In this document: in pieces, positions 1 to 8,674 of the stretch
Layout of the letters: the number at the start of each line of letters is the position of its first letter
Position numbering within the stretch: position 1 is the stretch's first letter
Assembly: GCF_035917415.1 (NCBI RefSeq)
Contig: NZ_CP109073.1
Coordinates: forward strand, 682,001-746,000
Source of the DNA: Streptomyces sp. NBC_01803
Lineage (GTDB): Bacteria > Actinomycetota > Actinomycetes > Streptomycetales > Streptomycetaceae
Direction: 5' to 3'
DNA length: 64,000 nt
The notes under the pieces: generated by a model
Databases searched by the model: none
The model's input: only the letters and a program-made list of their open reading frames with translations
What the model was told of the DNA's origin: nothing
Translations under genes and position numbers: made by a program

Positions 1-342
1 CGGTCGTCCGGTGGCCGGGTCGCGGCCCTGTAAGAGCCGCGCGGCCCAGTGCTGCAGCCACTGCATGGTCAGCCGGTACCACATGTCGCGCAGGGCGGTA
101 CGTGCCGCGGACCCGGCGTCCAGCCACATCTGCCGTGACCAGTACGCGCGGTGGACGGGCTCGCCGGGGGTGACGCCCGGCAGCCGCGGATCCGGTGCGC
201 CGACCCGCCAGGGGCCGAGGACCCTTCCGGCGGCCTCAATCGACTTGCCGAGGAACAGCCAGAGCGTGTAGCCGAGGCAGAGCGGCACCGCCACCACGCC
301 GGTGACCCAGAGCGCGGCCGTCATCAGGGTCGTCTCACTCAC
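1..342 (-). CDS. Membrane protein of the GTPase/GAP1 operon (3' end outside window)
   Basis: Read on the minus strand from a GTG at 342; 114 codons stay open to the window edge, so the C-terminus is missing. Residues about 8-30 form one strongly hydrophobic segment (ALWVTGVVAVPLCLGYTLWL), giving a single N-terminal membrane anchor, followed by a Trp/Arg-rich region. The GTG overlaps the stop of the GAP1 gene by 4 bases (GTGA), so it is the last visible gene of the same operon and probably translationally coupled. A rare TTA (Leu) codon lies at 33-31, which in Streptomyces would make translation depend on the bldA tRNA. Function is not recognisable; it may anchor the GTPase system to the membrane (inference). 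Confidence 0.75.
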   Translation of the reverse strand, partial: MSETTLMTAALWVTGVVAVPLCLGYTLWLFLGKSIEAAGRVLGPWRVGAPDPRLPGVTPGEPVHRAYWSRQMWLDAGSAARTALRDMWYRLTMQWLQHWAARLLQGRDPATGRP

Positions 343-2822
343 GGGCGGCCACCCTTGCGGGGTGGTTCCACATCGCCCCAGCGCGGTCCCGCCGCAGTGT
401 CCTTGCGGCCCCGGCCGGTGAGGCGTCTGCCGAACCGCCCGAACGCCCCCGGTCGGCTGAATGCCTGGAACTCCTCCGCCCAGCGCGCTCCGGCCCGCTC
501 CAACTGCCTCTCGACGGCGGAAAGGTCCGCGTCGGGCAGCGCCCGGACGATGGGGCGCAGCACCCGGTCGAGTAGGTGGGAACGGGTCTCCTGCCAGGCC
601 ACGCTCGCCTGCGGGTGCGAACTCCACACGGCGAAACAGTCGGCCACGTAGGCGGGGACGACGCGCAGCCGGTCCCCCACCCGCTTCGACTGGGCGGCCC
701 GGCCGTATGCCGCGATCAGATCGGCGTCACCGCTGAGGATCAGCGCGCGCAACTCTCCGTCCGGCCGCTCCTCGGAGAGCAGCCGGCGCGCGAGCGCCCC
801 GTAGGCCCGTTCGAGCACGGCGGGTTCCACGGGCTCCGCGACCGCCCGGAGCGTCAGAGCCCGGTCGATCCAGCCCTTGGGGGCCGCCGAGCCGTCCCGG
901 AGTTCGCGGGCGAATTCCAGGAGCTGGAGCGCCCGGCGCTCGCGCGGCTCCAGGTCGTCGGAGATGGCGTGCAGCAGATCGTGGGCGAGATCGGGTACGT
1001 CGGGATCGTCGGCGGGGCCCTGGAGCGCCGCCTTGACGAGGTCGGACCAGGTGCCGGCCGCGAGGTGCGCGCTGGAGCCGGTCTCGCCCAGCATCAGCCT
1101 CGCCTCACGCGCGGTCGGCGGATCGCCGTCCCACACCAGTCGGACGGCGGTGCGCAGCATCGTCGGCTCGGCGATCGGGGAGACCCGGCCGGCCCGCAGG
1201 ACGGCGTTCAGGACGGTGACACGGTCGCCGCGGGCCGCCGCCACCCGAGGAGCCTCAGCGCACATCCGCAGGTGCGGCAGGGCCTGGCTCTCGGTGAACG
1301 GCAACGGGACCCTGGCAAGCAGCCGGGCGGCGGCGGGCGGGTCGCCCTGGGCGAGGAAGTCGAGTTCGGCCAGCAACGCGGCGCGGAGGTCGAAGCGGTC
1401 CTCCAGCGCGAAGCGTACGGCGGGCGTGCGCGCCGAGTCCGGGTCCGCGAGCAGGGCGACGGAGAGCCGATGCGCCACGTCGGGCAGAAGGTCCGCACAG
1501 TCCACGCCGAGCGTGTCCGCGACGCACAGCAGTTCCGCCGACCGCGAAGAGCGGTTGCCGGTGTCCGCGACGCCCGCGCGCAGATCGGGGCCGAGCTCGG
1601 CGGCGAGGCGCCGCCTGAGATCCTCGGTGAGCGTGACTCGCCGCAGGACCGCGAGGCCGGTCCCGGCCTCCGTCCCGGCGCCGGGCGAGCGGACGGCGAC
1701 GGTCAGCACGAGGGCGGCGAGCGGCGCGATCGTGCTGACCGGCAGCCTGCCGTCGAGCGCCGCGAACAGCCGCGTCAGAGCAGCCGTCTCTGCCGCCGTC
1801 CGGTTCCCGGTGGGCGCGCCCAGCGCGTTCACGAGCCGGTGCAGCCGGTTGCCGCCCAGCGTGTCCGCGTGGTGCTGTGCCCAGTCGGCCGCCGCGGTGC
1901 GGCCGTCGGCGTTCAGCTCCAGGCCGGCGCACAGTGCCTCGACGGCGAGCGGGCCGGGCGCGAAGTGGCCGTCCGGCAGCGCGGCCGCCGCCTTGAACAG
2001 CTCGGGTGCCCTGCCCAGCCAGACGCGCGCGGCGATCCGCGCCCAGGCGTCCGCCGTCCGCGTGCTGGACGCGCGGCCGGTGCAGTCGTGCACGCGGTAG
2101 CGATGGTCGTGCGCGGCCAGGTCCCGGCCGTCCTCGGGCAGTACCCCGAGGATCTGCTGCCGGGCGAGCTGGGGCCGCCGCGTGTAGGTGGTGAAGGTCA
2201 GCCGGTGAGCGTTCTCCCGCGGCAGTACGGTGCTGGCCAGCGCGATCCACCGGGCCACGGCGGCGCTGTCCCGTTCAACGACGACGAGCTGCGGCGCGGA
2301 CTCGTCCTCGCTCAGCCTGCGCAGATCGGCGAAGAAGTCCGCGAGCCACGACGCGCGGGAGGCGGCGAACCCGATCAGTCCGTCCCGGTCGAGGCGCCCC
2401 GGAGCCGCCAGCGAGTCCAGGGGCTCCGGCACTCCTCCGTCCGGGGTACTGGCGGCCCACCGCGGTGAGCCCCAGGCGGTGATGGGCAGCGCGCCACCGG
2501 GGAGTGCCGTGCCCGCAGGCAGATGCACGGCATGCGCGTGGAAGTTGCCCCAGCGCCCGCTGTAGTCAGCTCCCGTGTAGACCGTTCGGGCCAGGAGCCG
2601 ACTGCCGTCGGACAGCAGGCTGTGGCTGAACGCCTCGGGGAACGAGTCAAGTTCGGCGGCCGTGGGGCGCGGTGCGGCGTCTCGCGGCGGCTCGTACCCG
2701 ATGAGCTGCTCCGCTTCCCTGAGTAGCGACTGCGGTGCGCCGGGGGTGACCGCGGTGAAGCGGAATCCCGAACCGTCGGGCCCCGGCGGGGCCGAGGTGT
2801 AGTGCAGCTGGGTCAGGCTCAT
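339..2822 (-). CDS. GTPase-associated protein 1 (GAP1)-related protein
   Basis: An 827-residue protein. The N-terminus (LTQLHYTSAPPG...GSGFRFTAVTPG) matches what I remember of the GAP1 N-terminal domain. A long alpha-helical Arg/Leu/Ala-rich middle and C-terminal part follow, with no catalytic motif that I can see. GAP1 proteins occur next to TRAFAC/double-GTPase proteins and are predicted effectors or adaptors of GTPase-based conflict systems. The ATG overlaps the stop of the upstream GTPase gene (ATGA), and its own stop overlaps the next gene (GTGA), so the three genes are translationally coupled. No signal peptide or membrane segment, so probably cytosolic. The family assignment is from recognition of the N-terminus and context. 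Confidence 0.75.
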   Translation of the reverse strand: MSLTQLHYTSAPPGPDGSGFRFTAVTPGAPQSLLREAEQLIGYEPPRDAAPRPTAAELDSFPEAFSHSLLSDGSRLLARTVYTGADYSGRWGNFHAHAVHLPAGTALPGGALPITAWGSPRWAASTPDGGVPEPLDSLAAPGRLDRDGLIGFAASRASWLADFFADLRRLSEDESAPQLVVVERDSAAVARWIALASTVLPRENAHRLTFTTYTRRPQLARQQILGVLPEDGRDLAAHDHRYRVHDCTGRASSTRTADAWARIAARVWLGRAPELFKAAAALPDGHFAPGPLAVEALCAGLELNADGRTAAADWAQHHADTLGGNRLHRLVNALGAPTGNRTAAETAALTRLFAALDGRLPVSTIAPLAALVLTVAVRSPGAGTEAGTGLAVLRRVTLTEDLRRRLAAELGPDLRAGVADTGNRSSRSAELLCVADTLGVDCADLLPDVAHRLSVALLADPDSARTPAVRFALEDRFDLRAALLAELDFLAQGDPPAAARLLARVPLPFTESQALPHLRMCAEAPRVAAARGDRVTVLNAVLRAGRVSPIAEPTMLRTAVRLVWDGDPPTAREARLMLGETGSSAHLAAGTWSDLVKAALQGPADDPDVPDLAHDLLHAISDDLEPRERRALQLLEFARELRDGSAAPKGWIDRALTLRAVAEPVEPAVLERAYGALARRLLSEERPDGELRALILSGDADLIAAYGRAAQSKRVGDRLRVVPAYVADCFAVWSSHPQASVAWQETRSHLLDRVLRPIVRALPDADLSAVERQLERAGARWAEEFQAFSRPGAFGRFGRRLTGRGRKDTAAGPRWGDVEPPRKGGRP

Positions 2823-4105
2823 GATCCGGCCCTCTCGCTCGCGGTCCTGCCGAGTTTGCCGGTCGTGCCGGTTCTACCGGGTTTGCGTACGGGGAGGAGA
2901 CCGCGCAGCCCGAGCAGCCACAGCAACGGGTCCTCGATGCGCATCGGCTGTGGTCCCGACTTGGGGGCGTCGGACGGGGCTTGGGCGGACGGAGGGGAGC
3001 CGAGCGCCGACAGCCCGAAGAGCGAGAGTGACGCGAATTCCCGCTCCAGCTGTCGGCAGAGCGCGCCGGAGTCCCAGCTCTCCATCAGTGAACGCATCTC
3101 CTCGTGCACGGTCAGCCGGTCGTCCTCGTCGAGCGTCCCATCCTGGTGGGAGGCGTTGCGCAGCAGTGGCGAGTGCGAGCCGATCATCGGCCGCAGCATG
3201 TCGGTCTTGGTCACCGCCACGGCGATCGGCGTGGTGACCCGGCCACGCGAACCGCCGCGGCCGTGGGCGCGCAGCTGGGCGGCGAGATCCGCGGCGATCT
3301 GCTGCGGGGGCGTCTCGACCATGGGCACGGCGCCTTCGCCGGGCGGCAGCTGATCTCGTACGGAACCGAGCTGCAGCGGGTCGACCAGCAGGATGATACC
3401 GTCGGCGGCGCCGAGATAGTGGGTGTAGCGGTCCATCGCTGCGGCGCTTCCCAGATCTTCTCCCGCGGCGTCGAAGAAGACCAGCGCGGTGTGTCGGCTG
3501 CCGTCGCCGAGACGCCTTCTGCGGGGCAGGCTCAGCCGGTACAGCAGCGGGTCGTTGAAGCCCAGAGCGGCGGGGCGGGTGGCCGCGGGCAGCCGCAGCC
3601 GGTCATAGAGGTCCTCGGCCATCTCCCGGTCGCGGCGCTGGGTTTCGCTGCCCATCGCGGCAAGTGAGGCACCGTAGGCGCGACCTACCCGGTTGCGCAG
3701 TTCGTTGACGAGCACCGAAATGTAGGTGCTCTTGCCCGACGCCTTCGCGCCGACCAGCGCGATGATGCGGCTGTCCTGTTCGCAGTAGTCGCTGGGGAAG
3801 TCGCTGTGGCAGCGGCGGCAGACCCGGACCGGCGTGGACACCCCGCAGCCCGGGCAGGCCGCACGCGAACCACCGCTGCCCGGCCCGGGGCGCAGCCCGC
3901 CGAGCGTGCGGGGCGGCGGGAAGACCGGGCCCCGCATCCGTAGCGCGGGCGGCACGCTCGGACCCATGAACTCGGCCCAGACATCGTCGCGTTCGGCATC
4001 GCAGGGCTTGCCGCCGCGGACGCCGGTGGCCGTCATCAGACAGCGGTACGGCAGCCGTGCGGCCGGGGCCCGGTCGAAGCAGTAGGGGCACACGACGGTC
4101 GTCAT
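2819..4105 (-). CDS. Zinc-ribbon TRAFAC (double-GTPase type) GTPase
   Basis: A 428-residue protein. Residues 1-110 hold Cys pairs (CPYC near 6-9, CPGC near 84-87, CRRC near 96-99) that look like zinc ribbons. A P-loop GAKASGKST lies at about 119-127, a Walker B/G3-like FFDAAGEDLG in the middle, and a G4-like VTKTDML further on, so it should bind and hydrolyse GTP. Layout and neighbours fit the double-GTPase 2 family described as a regulatory switch in conflict systems with GAP1. It follows the beta-sandwich gene after a 2-base gap and overlaps the GAP1 gene by 4 bases. The GTPase fold is well supported; the conflict role is inference from context. Confidence 0.82.
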   Translation of the reverse strand: MTTVVCPYCFDRAPAARLPYRCLMTATGVRGGKPCDAERDDVWAEFMGPSVPPALRMRGPVFPPPRTLGGLRPGPGSGGSRAACPGCGVSTPVRVCRRCHSDFPSDYCEQDSRIIALVGAKASGKSTYISVLVNELRNRVGRAYGASLAAMGSETQRRDREMAEDLYDRLRLPAATRPAALGFNDPLLYRLSLPRRRRLGDGSRHTALVFFDAAGEDLGSAAAMDRYTHYLGAADGIILLVDPLQLGSVRDQLPPGEGAVPMVETPPQQIAADLAAQLRAHGRGGSRGRVTTPIAVAVTKTDMLRPMIGSHSPLLRNASHQDGTLDEDDRLTVHEEMRSLMESWDSGALCRQLEREFASLSLFGLSALGSPPSAQAPSDAPKSGPQPMRIEDPLLWLLGLRGLLPVRKPGRTGTTGKLGRTASERAGS

Positions 4106-4107
4106 GT

Positions 4108-6366
4108 TCAGCGCACCACCAGGGTTGTGGGAGAGGGATCTTCGAGGCGCACGGAAGCGGCACTGCCGCCGACCAGAAAGCCGCGCAGGGCGTACGGAGG
4201 CCGACAGGCGCCGGGGGTGATCTCACGCTCGACAGTGCCGGCCCGGTGCAGCTCGGCACCGCTCAGCCGCAGCACGGTCGTGCCGTCGGCGGGGTGGCGC
4301 GGCCGGACCGGGGCAACACCGTCGCCGGAGCGCGCCACGAGGACGAACTCCGGGAGCTCCGACGCCGGTTCGCCGTCCGGGCACGACAGGGAGACCCGCA
4401 CCGTGGCCGGCTTCCGGCGCAGCGGGCGGCGCGGCCCGGGAATCACCTGGTACGCGACGGCGATGTCGGCGGGCAGAACGATCTCGACGCCGGCCGGAGG
4501 GATGACGGTCGCCTCGGTCGTACGGGGCGCGGCGGTCGCGTTCAATTGCACCGCGGACGGGCCGACCGGAAGGTAGAGGCCCTCGCGCAGGAACACGCTG
4601 CGCGCCACGTGGTACACGGTGCGCCGCCCGTCCTGCTCCGTTGTCACGGTCACCTGCCCCGCCTCCGGGGGCCAGTCGAAGGTGACCCGGGCGAGACCGT
4701 CGGCGGTACGCTCTGCGGCCAGCGCACCGACCGGGCGCGGTGCCTCAATATGGACACTCGGTCCGACCACAGCATGCTCACCGCGCAGGGATACCGCGGT
4801 GACAGCAACCAGTGCGCCGGGCGGCGGCACAAGCCCCCCGGCAGCCCGCCGCCACGCGAGAGGGGCTGGCAACTCGGCGTATTCTCTTGGGAGTTCCGTC
4901 CCCGGTAGCGGCGCGTTTCCGGGCCACTCGACCAGGCGCACATCAGCGTCCTCGGCGCCGCTCCAGGCGAACCGTACGCCTCCGTCCCTGACCGTGACGG
5001 TGAGTTCGCGAACCGGTGACGGCCAGGGATCGACGGTGACCTGCCGCTCGATGCCCGGCGACTCGACGTCCCGGCCGTCCGGGGCGCGGTAACAGCAGCG
5101 GACCCACACCTGATGCCTGCCCGGTGACAGCCCCCGCTCGGTGAACCCGTCGTCCCGGGCGCCGACTTCCCTGGCACGGCCGTCGGGCCCGGTCAGGACC
5201 ACGCGGACGCCGACGGCCCCCGGAGGCCGCGTCCAGACGGCTTCGATGCGTTCCCTGCCATCGGTGAGCCGGAGCCCGGACACCTCCGGTGCGACGAGCA
5301 GCTTCCCGGACACGAGAGGCGGGCCGTCGACGAGTTCATCGCGCAGGGGGAAGACCGCGTAACGGACCGTGCCGCCGAGCGGAGGCTGGGTGTCCCGTGC
5401 GGAGCCGGTCCGCACCTGTCTGTGGACGACGGTCAACGACCCCGGACGACGGCCCGGAGCACGAACGATCCTGATGACCCGCCATGCCGTGACGGCTGTG
5501 CCGCCTGTGCCGCCTTCGCCGTCGGTGTCGCCGACTGGGGCCCAGATCAACCCGACAGAGTCCGGGGCGAGTTCGACGGCCAGAGGTCCTGGGGCGCTCC
5601 CAGCGGGCTGATGCGTACGGACGAGCCCGCGCAGCGCCTGGACGGAGTCGGCCGTGAGCCGGGCGGCGTGCAGATAGCGGTCGCGCGCCGCTGCCGTGTC
5701 ACCTTCGCGCTCAAGTCGGCGCGCCGTGTCGAGGGCGGCCTCCGTCTCGTGTGTGAGCGCGGTGACCTGTCGCAACAGCCCCCGGAGAAACGGGTCCTGG
5801 CCACTGTCGGCCGGCAGCTCGGCCGCGAGGCGGGCAGCCGCGCGTAACCGTCCGCGCTCCCACTCGTCCTGCAACCCCTCGGCGGCGGCCCGCTGTCGTG
5901 CGTTCAGCCGAAGCCGTACGCCCGCCGCGTGGACCAGCGCCGCGGCTTCTCCCCGATCGACGCCGAGCAAGACCGCGGTGGCCGGCCGCCCGCCCTGCGG
6001 ATGGTTCTGGAGAAGCTCGACCAGCTGATAGAGCAACACGCGTCGCAGCGCGGTCGGGTCCCGGCCGTGCATCTCCTCCAACTGCCGCAGCAGCGCCGAC
6101 GCGTCGGCACTGGCCGCCTCCGACCGCAACCGACTCAGCTCGCCACCATCGACACGCCGCCAGCCACGGGGGGCGCGCGGCACGTACACCCCGTCGAGCA
6201 CGCGCAGCCGTCCGCCGCGCGCGATGAGGAGTTCGCCGATGTGCCGCATTCCCAGGGCGTGCTGCCGAGCGAGCAGCTCCTGGTAGCGGGCCGCCAGCGG
6301 GGCCAAAGGCAACGCGGGCAGCGCCTCGGGCAACCCGAGATGATGCCCGAAGTCAAGCCCCACCAT
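4108..6366 (-). CDS. Large helical plus fibronectin-III-like beta-sandwich protein, first gene of the GTPase operon
   Basis: A 752-residue protein. Residues 1-265 are charged and helical, with repeat-like helices. From about residue 270 it changes to repeated beta-rich units of the type 'V..L....V.L.W......V...RV' (for example GPLAVELAPDSVGLIWAPV and VRELTVTVRDGGVRFAWSG) typical of FN3 domains, perhaps four or five copies, with Pro-rich breaks between them. No enzyme motif, signal peptide or membrane segment. A GAGGG ribosome site lies just before the ATG. Being first in an operon with a GTPase and GAP1, a sensor or scaffold role is plausible, but this is inference. Confidence 0.72.
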   Translation of the reverse strand: MVGLDFGHHLGLPEALPALPLAPLAARYQELLARQHALGMRHIGELLIARGGRLRVLDGVYVPRAPRGWRRVDGGELSRLRSEAASADASALLRQLEEMHGRDPTALRRVLLYQLVELLQNHPQGGRPATAVLLGVDRGEAAALVHAAGVRLRLNARQRAAAEGLQDEWERGRLRAAARLAAELPADSGQDPFLRGLLRQVTALTHETEAALDTARRLEREGDTAAARDRYLHAARLTADSVQALRGLVRTHQPAGSAPGPLAVELAPDSVGLIWAPVGDTDGEGGTGGTAVTAWRVIRIVRAPGRRPGSLTVVHRQVRTGSARDTQPPLGGTVRYAVFPLRDELVDGPPLVSGKLLVAPEVSGLRLTDGRERIEAVWTRPPGAVGVRVVLTGPDGRAREVGARDDGFTERGLSPGRHQVWVRCCYRAPDGRDVESPGIERQVTVDPWPSPVRELTVTVRDGGVRFAWSGAEDADVRLVEWPGNAPLPGTELPREYAELPAPLAWRRAAGGLVPPPGALVAVTAVSLRGEHAVVGPSVHIEAPRPVGALAAERTADGLARVTFDWPPEAGQVTVTTEQDGRRTVYHVARSVFLREGLYLPVGPSAVQLNATAAPRTTEATVIPPAGVEIVLPADIAVAYQVIPGPRRPLRRKPATVRVSLSCPDGEPASELPEFVLVARSGDGVAPVRPRHPADGTTVLRLSGAELHRAGTVEREITPGACRPPYALRGFLVGGSAASVRLEDPSPTTLVVR

Positions 6367-6650
6367 CCGCCCTCACGATCACTGCCCACCGGTGCGAGCC
6401 ACCATTCCAGCAGGTCGTCACCCGCAGTGGGTGGCTTTCACCAACCCGGCCTGTCCAAAGGGAAGTCGGGACCAGGATCCCCTCCCACCGTCCGCCCCGC
6501 GAAGGGGGGAGGCAGCCCTGCCCCGATCATAACGGCGCCTCCAGGGAGCGAGTGCCGCCGATCACGCGCGGGACCGAGCGACGCGCGTTGTCCCTCGGAC
6601 CGGAAGGAGCCCGACCGGAGGGCCCAGCCGACATCGATCCCGGCGGTGGG
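6367..6650. other. Upstream region of the GTPase operon, no gene seen
   Basis: Between the operon start and the DUF234 relic I see no open frame with streptomycete codon bias and no clear palindrome. It must carry the promoter of the minus-strand operon, but no convincing -35/-10 pair stands out. Confidence 0.5.
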
Positions 6651-6954
6651 TCATGCTCCGTTGTAGAGCCGGTCCAGGTCGATGAGCTGAACAGCCGCAT
6701 CACCGTCGGCGCAGGCCAGCAGCTCATCAGTGAAGCCGCCCCCGCTGAAGCAGAACAACCGAGTGTCCGCGGCCTCCACCCCTTCCCGTGCGCGCAGGAG
6801 AGTGCGGATGTGTTCCAAACGGCGAAGATGGCCCATGCCCATGGTGTCGTTCCACGACGAGCAAAGCGTCCGCCGGGGCACCCTCCCAGCCGACCGCGCC
6901 CAACTTACGGCCTACTGCGTCCGCTTGCTCAACGCCGCCACGGCGCTCGCCCAA
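6651..6954 (-). pseudogene. C-terminal remnant of a DUF234 (archaeal-type) ATPase, frameshifted
   Basis: The minus strand ends in a frame reading ...DTRLFCFSGGGFTDELLACADGDAAVQLIDLDRLYNGA, which matches the C-terminal PD-(D/E)XK-like DUF234 region of P-loop ATPases annotated in many Streptomyces (pattern LFSxxGFTxEL...LVDLDxLY). Just upstream, another frame carries a plausible preceding segment (VEQADAVGRKLGAVGWEG), so a frameshift near 6875 separates the two parts. The ATPase domain and the rest of the gene are gone. It lies next to an IS110 element, which fits local decay. Confidence 0.5.
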
Positions 6955-7084
6955 CCACCGGGAGCGCGAACGGCCACGCGGGCGTTACTCACGTCCCCGC
7001 ACGCGTCCAATGGCATCCCCCCGTTATGTTCTTCGCGGTCCTGCAAGAGGACCGCTGGCCTCCGGGCCCGGCATGACTGTTCCC

Positions 7085-7284
7085 CTCTGTCGAACGCATG
7101 ACCTGGGGGGTGGTGTCACCGGGCCCGTGGGGTGCCGTTGGAGACGCTGATGAGAGGTCCGACCACCGCCCGGCCTGGCGCAATGCCCGGCCGCTTGCGG
7201 GCGGCAGGTCTGCATAACGTGGATGCGCACGTACGGCGCCATCGCCCTGGCCAGCACCGCACGAGCCCTGTTCGGGAGGACGGG
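7085..7284 (+). ncRNA. Candidate bridge RNA of the IS110 element
   Basis: IS110-group elements carry a structured bridge RNA in the non-coding left end before the transposase. This 200-base stretch has no ribosome site or coding bias until the GGGAGG before the TTG at 7285. It contains self-complementary GC stretches (for example CCGGGCCCGTGG near 7118 and GCCCGGCCGCTTGCGGGC near 7184) that could form the stem-loops. Position and family knowledge support the call; I did not fold it and cannot assign the target- and donor-binding loops. Confidence 0.4.
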
Positions 7285-8487
7285 TTGTACGACATCGACG
7301 ACGTGGGCGTCTTCCTCGGCCTGGACGTCGGCAAGAGCACCCATCACGGGCACGGGCTGACTCCGGCCGGCAAGAAGGTCTTCGACAAGCAGCTGCCCAA
7401 CAGCGAGCCGAAGCTGCGGGCCGTGTTCGACAAGCTCGCGGCGAAGTTCGGAACCGTGCTGGTGATCGTCGACCAGCCCGCCTCCATCGGAGCCCTCCCG
7501 CTCACGGTCGCCCGCGACGCGGGCTGCAAGGTCGCCTACCTGCCGGGCCTGGCCATGCGAAGGATCGCCGACCTGTACCCGGGCGAGGCGAAGACCGACG
7601 CGAAGGACGCCGCGGTGATCGCGGACGCCGCCCGCACCATGCCGCACACCCTGCGCTCGCTGGAACTCACCGACGAGATCACCGCCGAGCTGACCGTGCT
7701 GGTCGGCTTCGACCAGGACCTCGCGGCCGAGGCCACCCGCACCTCCAACCGGATACGCGGCCTGCTCACCCAGTTCCACCCCTCGCTGGAACGCGTGCTC
7801 GGGCCGCGCCTGGACCACCAGGCCGTGACCTGGCTGCTGGAACGCTACGGTTCCCCGTCCGCGTTGCGAAAGGCCGGTCGGCGCAGGCTCGTTGAGGTGA
7901 TCCGGCCCAAGGCCCCGCGCATGGCCCAGCGGCTGATCGACGAGGTCTTCGACGCGCTCGACGAACAGACCGTCGTCGTTCCCGGGACCGGCACTCTCGA
8001 CGTCGTCATCCCGTCCCTGGCCCGCTCCCTGGCCGCCGTCCACGAACAGCGCCGCGCTCTGGAAGCCCAGATCAAAGCCCTGCTGGAGGAGCACCCTCTT
8101 TCCAAGGTCCTGACCTCGATGCCGGGGGTCGCGGTCAGGACCGCCGCCGTCCTGCTGGTCACCGTCGGCGACGGCACCAGCTTCCCCAGCGCCGCCCACC
8201 TCGCCTCCTACGCCGGACTCGCCCCCACGACCAAGTCGTCCGGGACCTCGATCCACGGCGAACACGCACCCAGAAGCGGAAACCGGCAACTCAAACGGGC
8301 CATGTTCCTCTCCGCGTTCGCCGCCCTCCACGATCCCGCCTCCCGCACCTACTACGACAAATGCCGGGACCGGGGGAAGACCCACACCCAAGCCCTCCTC
8401 CGCCTCGCCCGCCACCGCATCAGCGTCCTCTTCGCCATGCTCCGCGACGGCACCTTCTACGAACCCAGAACCCCACGCCTCCCTTGA
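7285..8487 (+). CDS. IS110-family transposase (DEDD type)
   Basis: 400 residues. The TTG start at 7285 is chosen because GGGAGG lies 6 bases upstream and because the family begins just before the conserved VFLGLDVGK. The RuvC-like DEDD part shows LDVGK (first Asp), LVIVDQPAS (where others have Glu) and KTDAKDA (last two Asp). The C-terminal Tnp_20 part shows LTSMPGVAVRTAA, ASYAGLAPTTKSSGTS and RHRISVLFAML. Length is normal and I see no internal stop, so the enzyme looks intact. The C-terminal tail (YEPRTPRLP) seems a little shorter than in relatives I remember. Confidence 0.92.
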   Translation: MYDIDDVGVFLGLDVGKSTHHGHGLTPAGKKVFDKQLPNSEPKLRAVFDKLAAKFGTVLVIVDQPASIGALPLTVARDAGCKVAYLPGLAMRRIADLYPGEAKTDAKDAAVIADAARTMPHTLRSLELTDEITAELTVLVGFDQDLAAEATRTSNRIRGLLTQFHPSLERVLGPRLDHQAVTWLLERYGSPSALRKAGRRRLVEVIRPKAPRMAQRLIDEVFDALDEQTVVVPGTGTLDVVIPSLARSLAAVHEQRRALEAQIKALLEEHPLSKVLTSMPGVAVRTAAVLLVTVGDGTSFPSAAHLASYAGLAPTTKSSGTSIHGEHAPRSGNRQLKRAMFLSAFAALHDPASRTYYDKCRDRGKTHTQALLRLARHRISVLFAMLRDGTFYEPRTPRLP

Positions 8488-8522
8488 CGAAAAACATAGA
8501 GGCACCCCCCCCGGCTGCGGCG

Positions 8523-8577
8523 CCCGTCGACCTCGTACACCTGCTCGTCGATCGTGTCGGGCTCAGCGAGATCGAAG
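8523..8577 (+). pseudogene. Relic of a second toxin-like gene, C-terminal piece
   Basis: One frame reads PVDLVHLLVDRVGLSEIEG, nearly the same as PADLVHLLIHRVGLTEAEV near the end of the intact gene at 9585-10010, and the DNA is alike as well. The piece starts directly after the right end of the IS110 element, and no matching N-terminal half lies before the element. It is a fragment without a start codon, left after insertion or recombination. Confidence 0.6.
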
Positions 8578-8674
8578 GAGACGGGACAGTGCCCGCCCGG
8601 GCGGGGCGGAGGAGCGGATCGGGCGAGGGCGGGGAGGTTATGGGCGTGCTTTCGCACTCCCTATCGTGGGGATC

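Larger units (their letters stand above)
7080..8512 (+). mobile_element. IS110-family insertion sequence
   Basis: One transposase gene is flanked on the left by about 200 bases of non-coding DNA and on the right by a short tail ending near a C-run at 8503-8512. IS110 elements lack terminal inverted repeats and make little or no target duplication, so the borders given are estimates: the left from where unrelated sequence stops, the right from the start of the toxin-like relic at 8523. No second copy is in the window to define the ends exactly. Confidence 0.65.

Noticed and set aside
576..2468. Long open frame on the plus strand opposite GAP1
   Set aside because: Arg/Gly/Pro-rich product with no family features; a by-product of GC-rich codon bias opposite a real gene.
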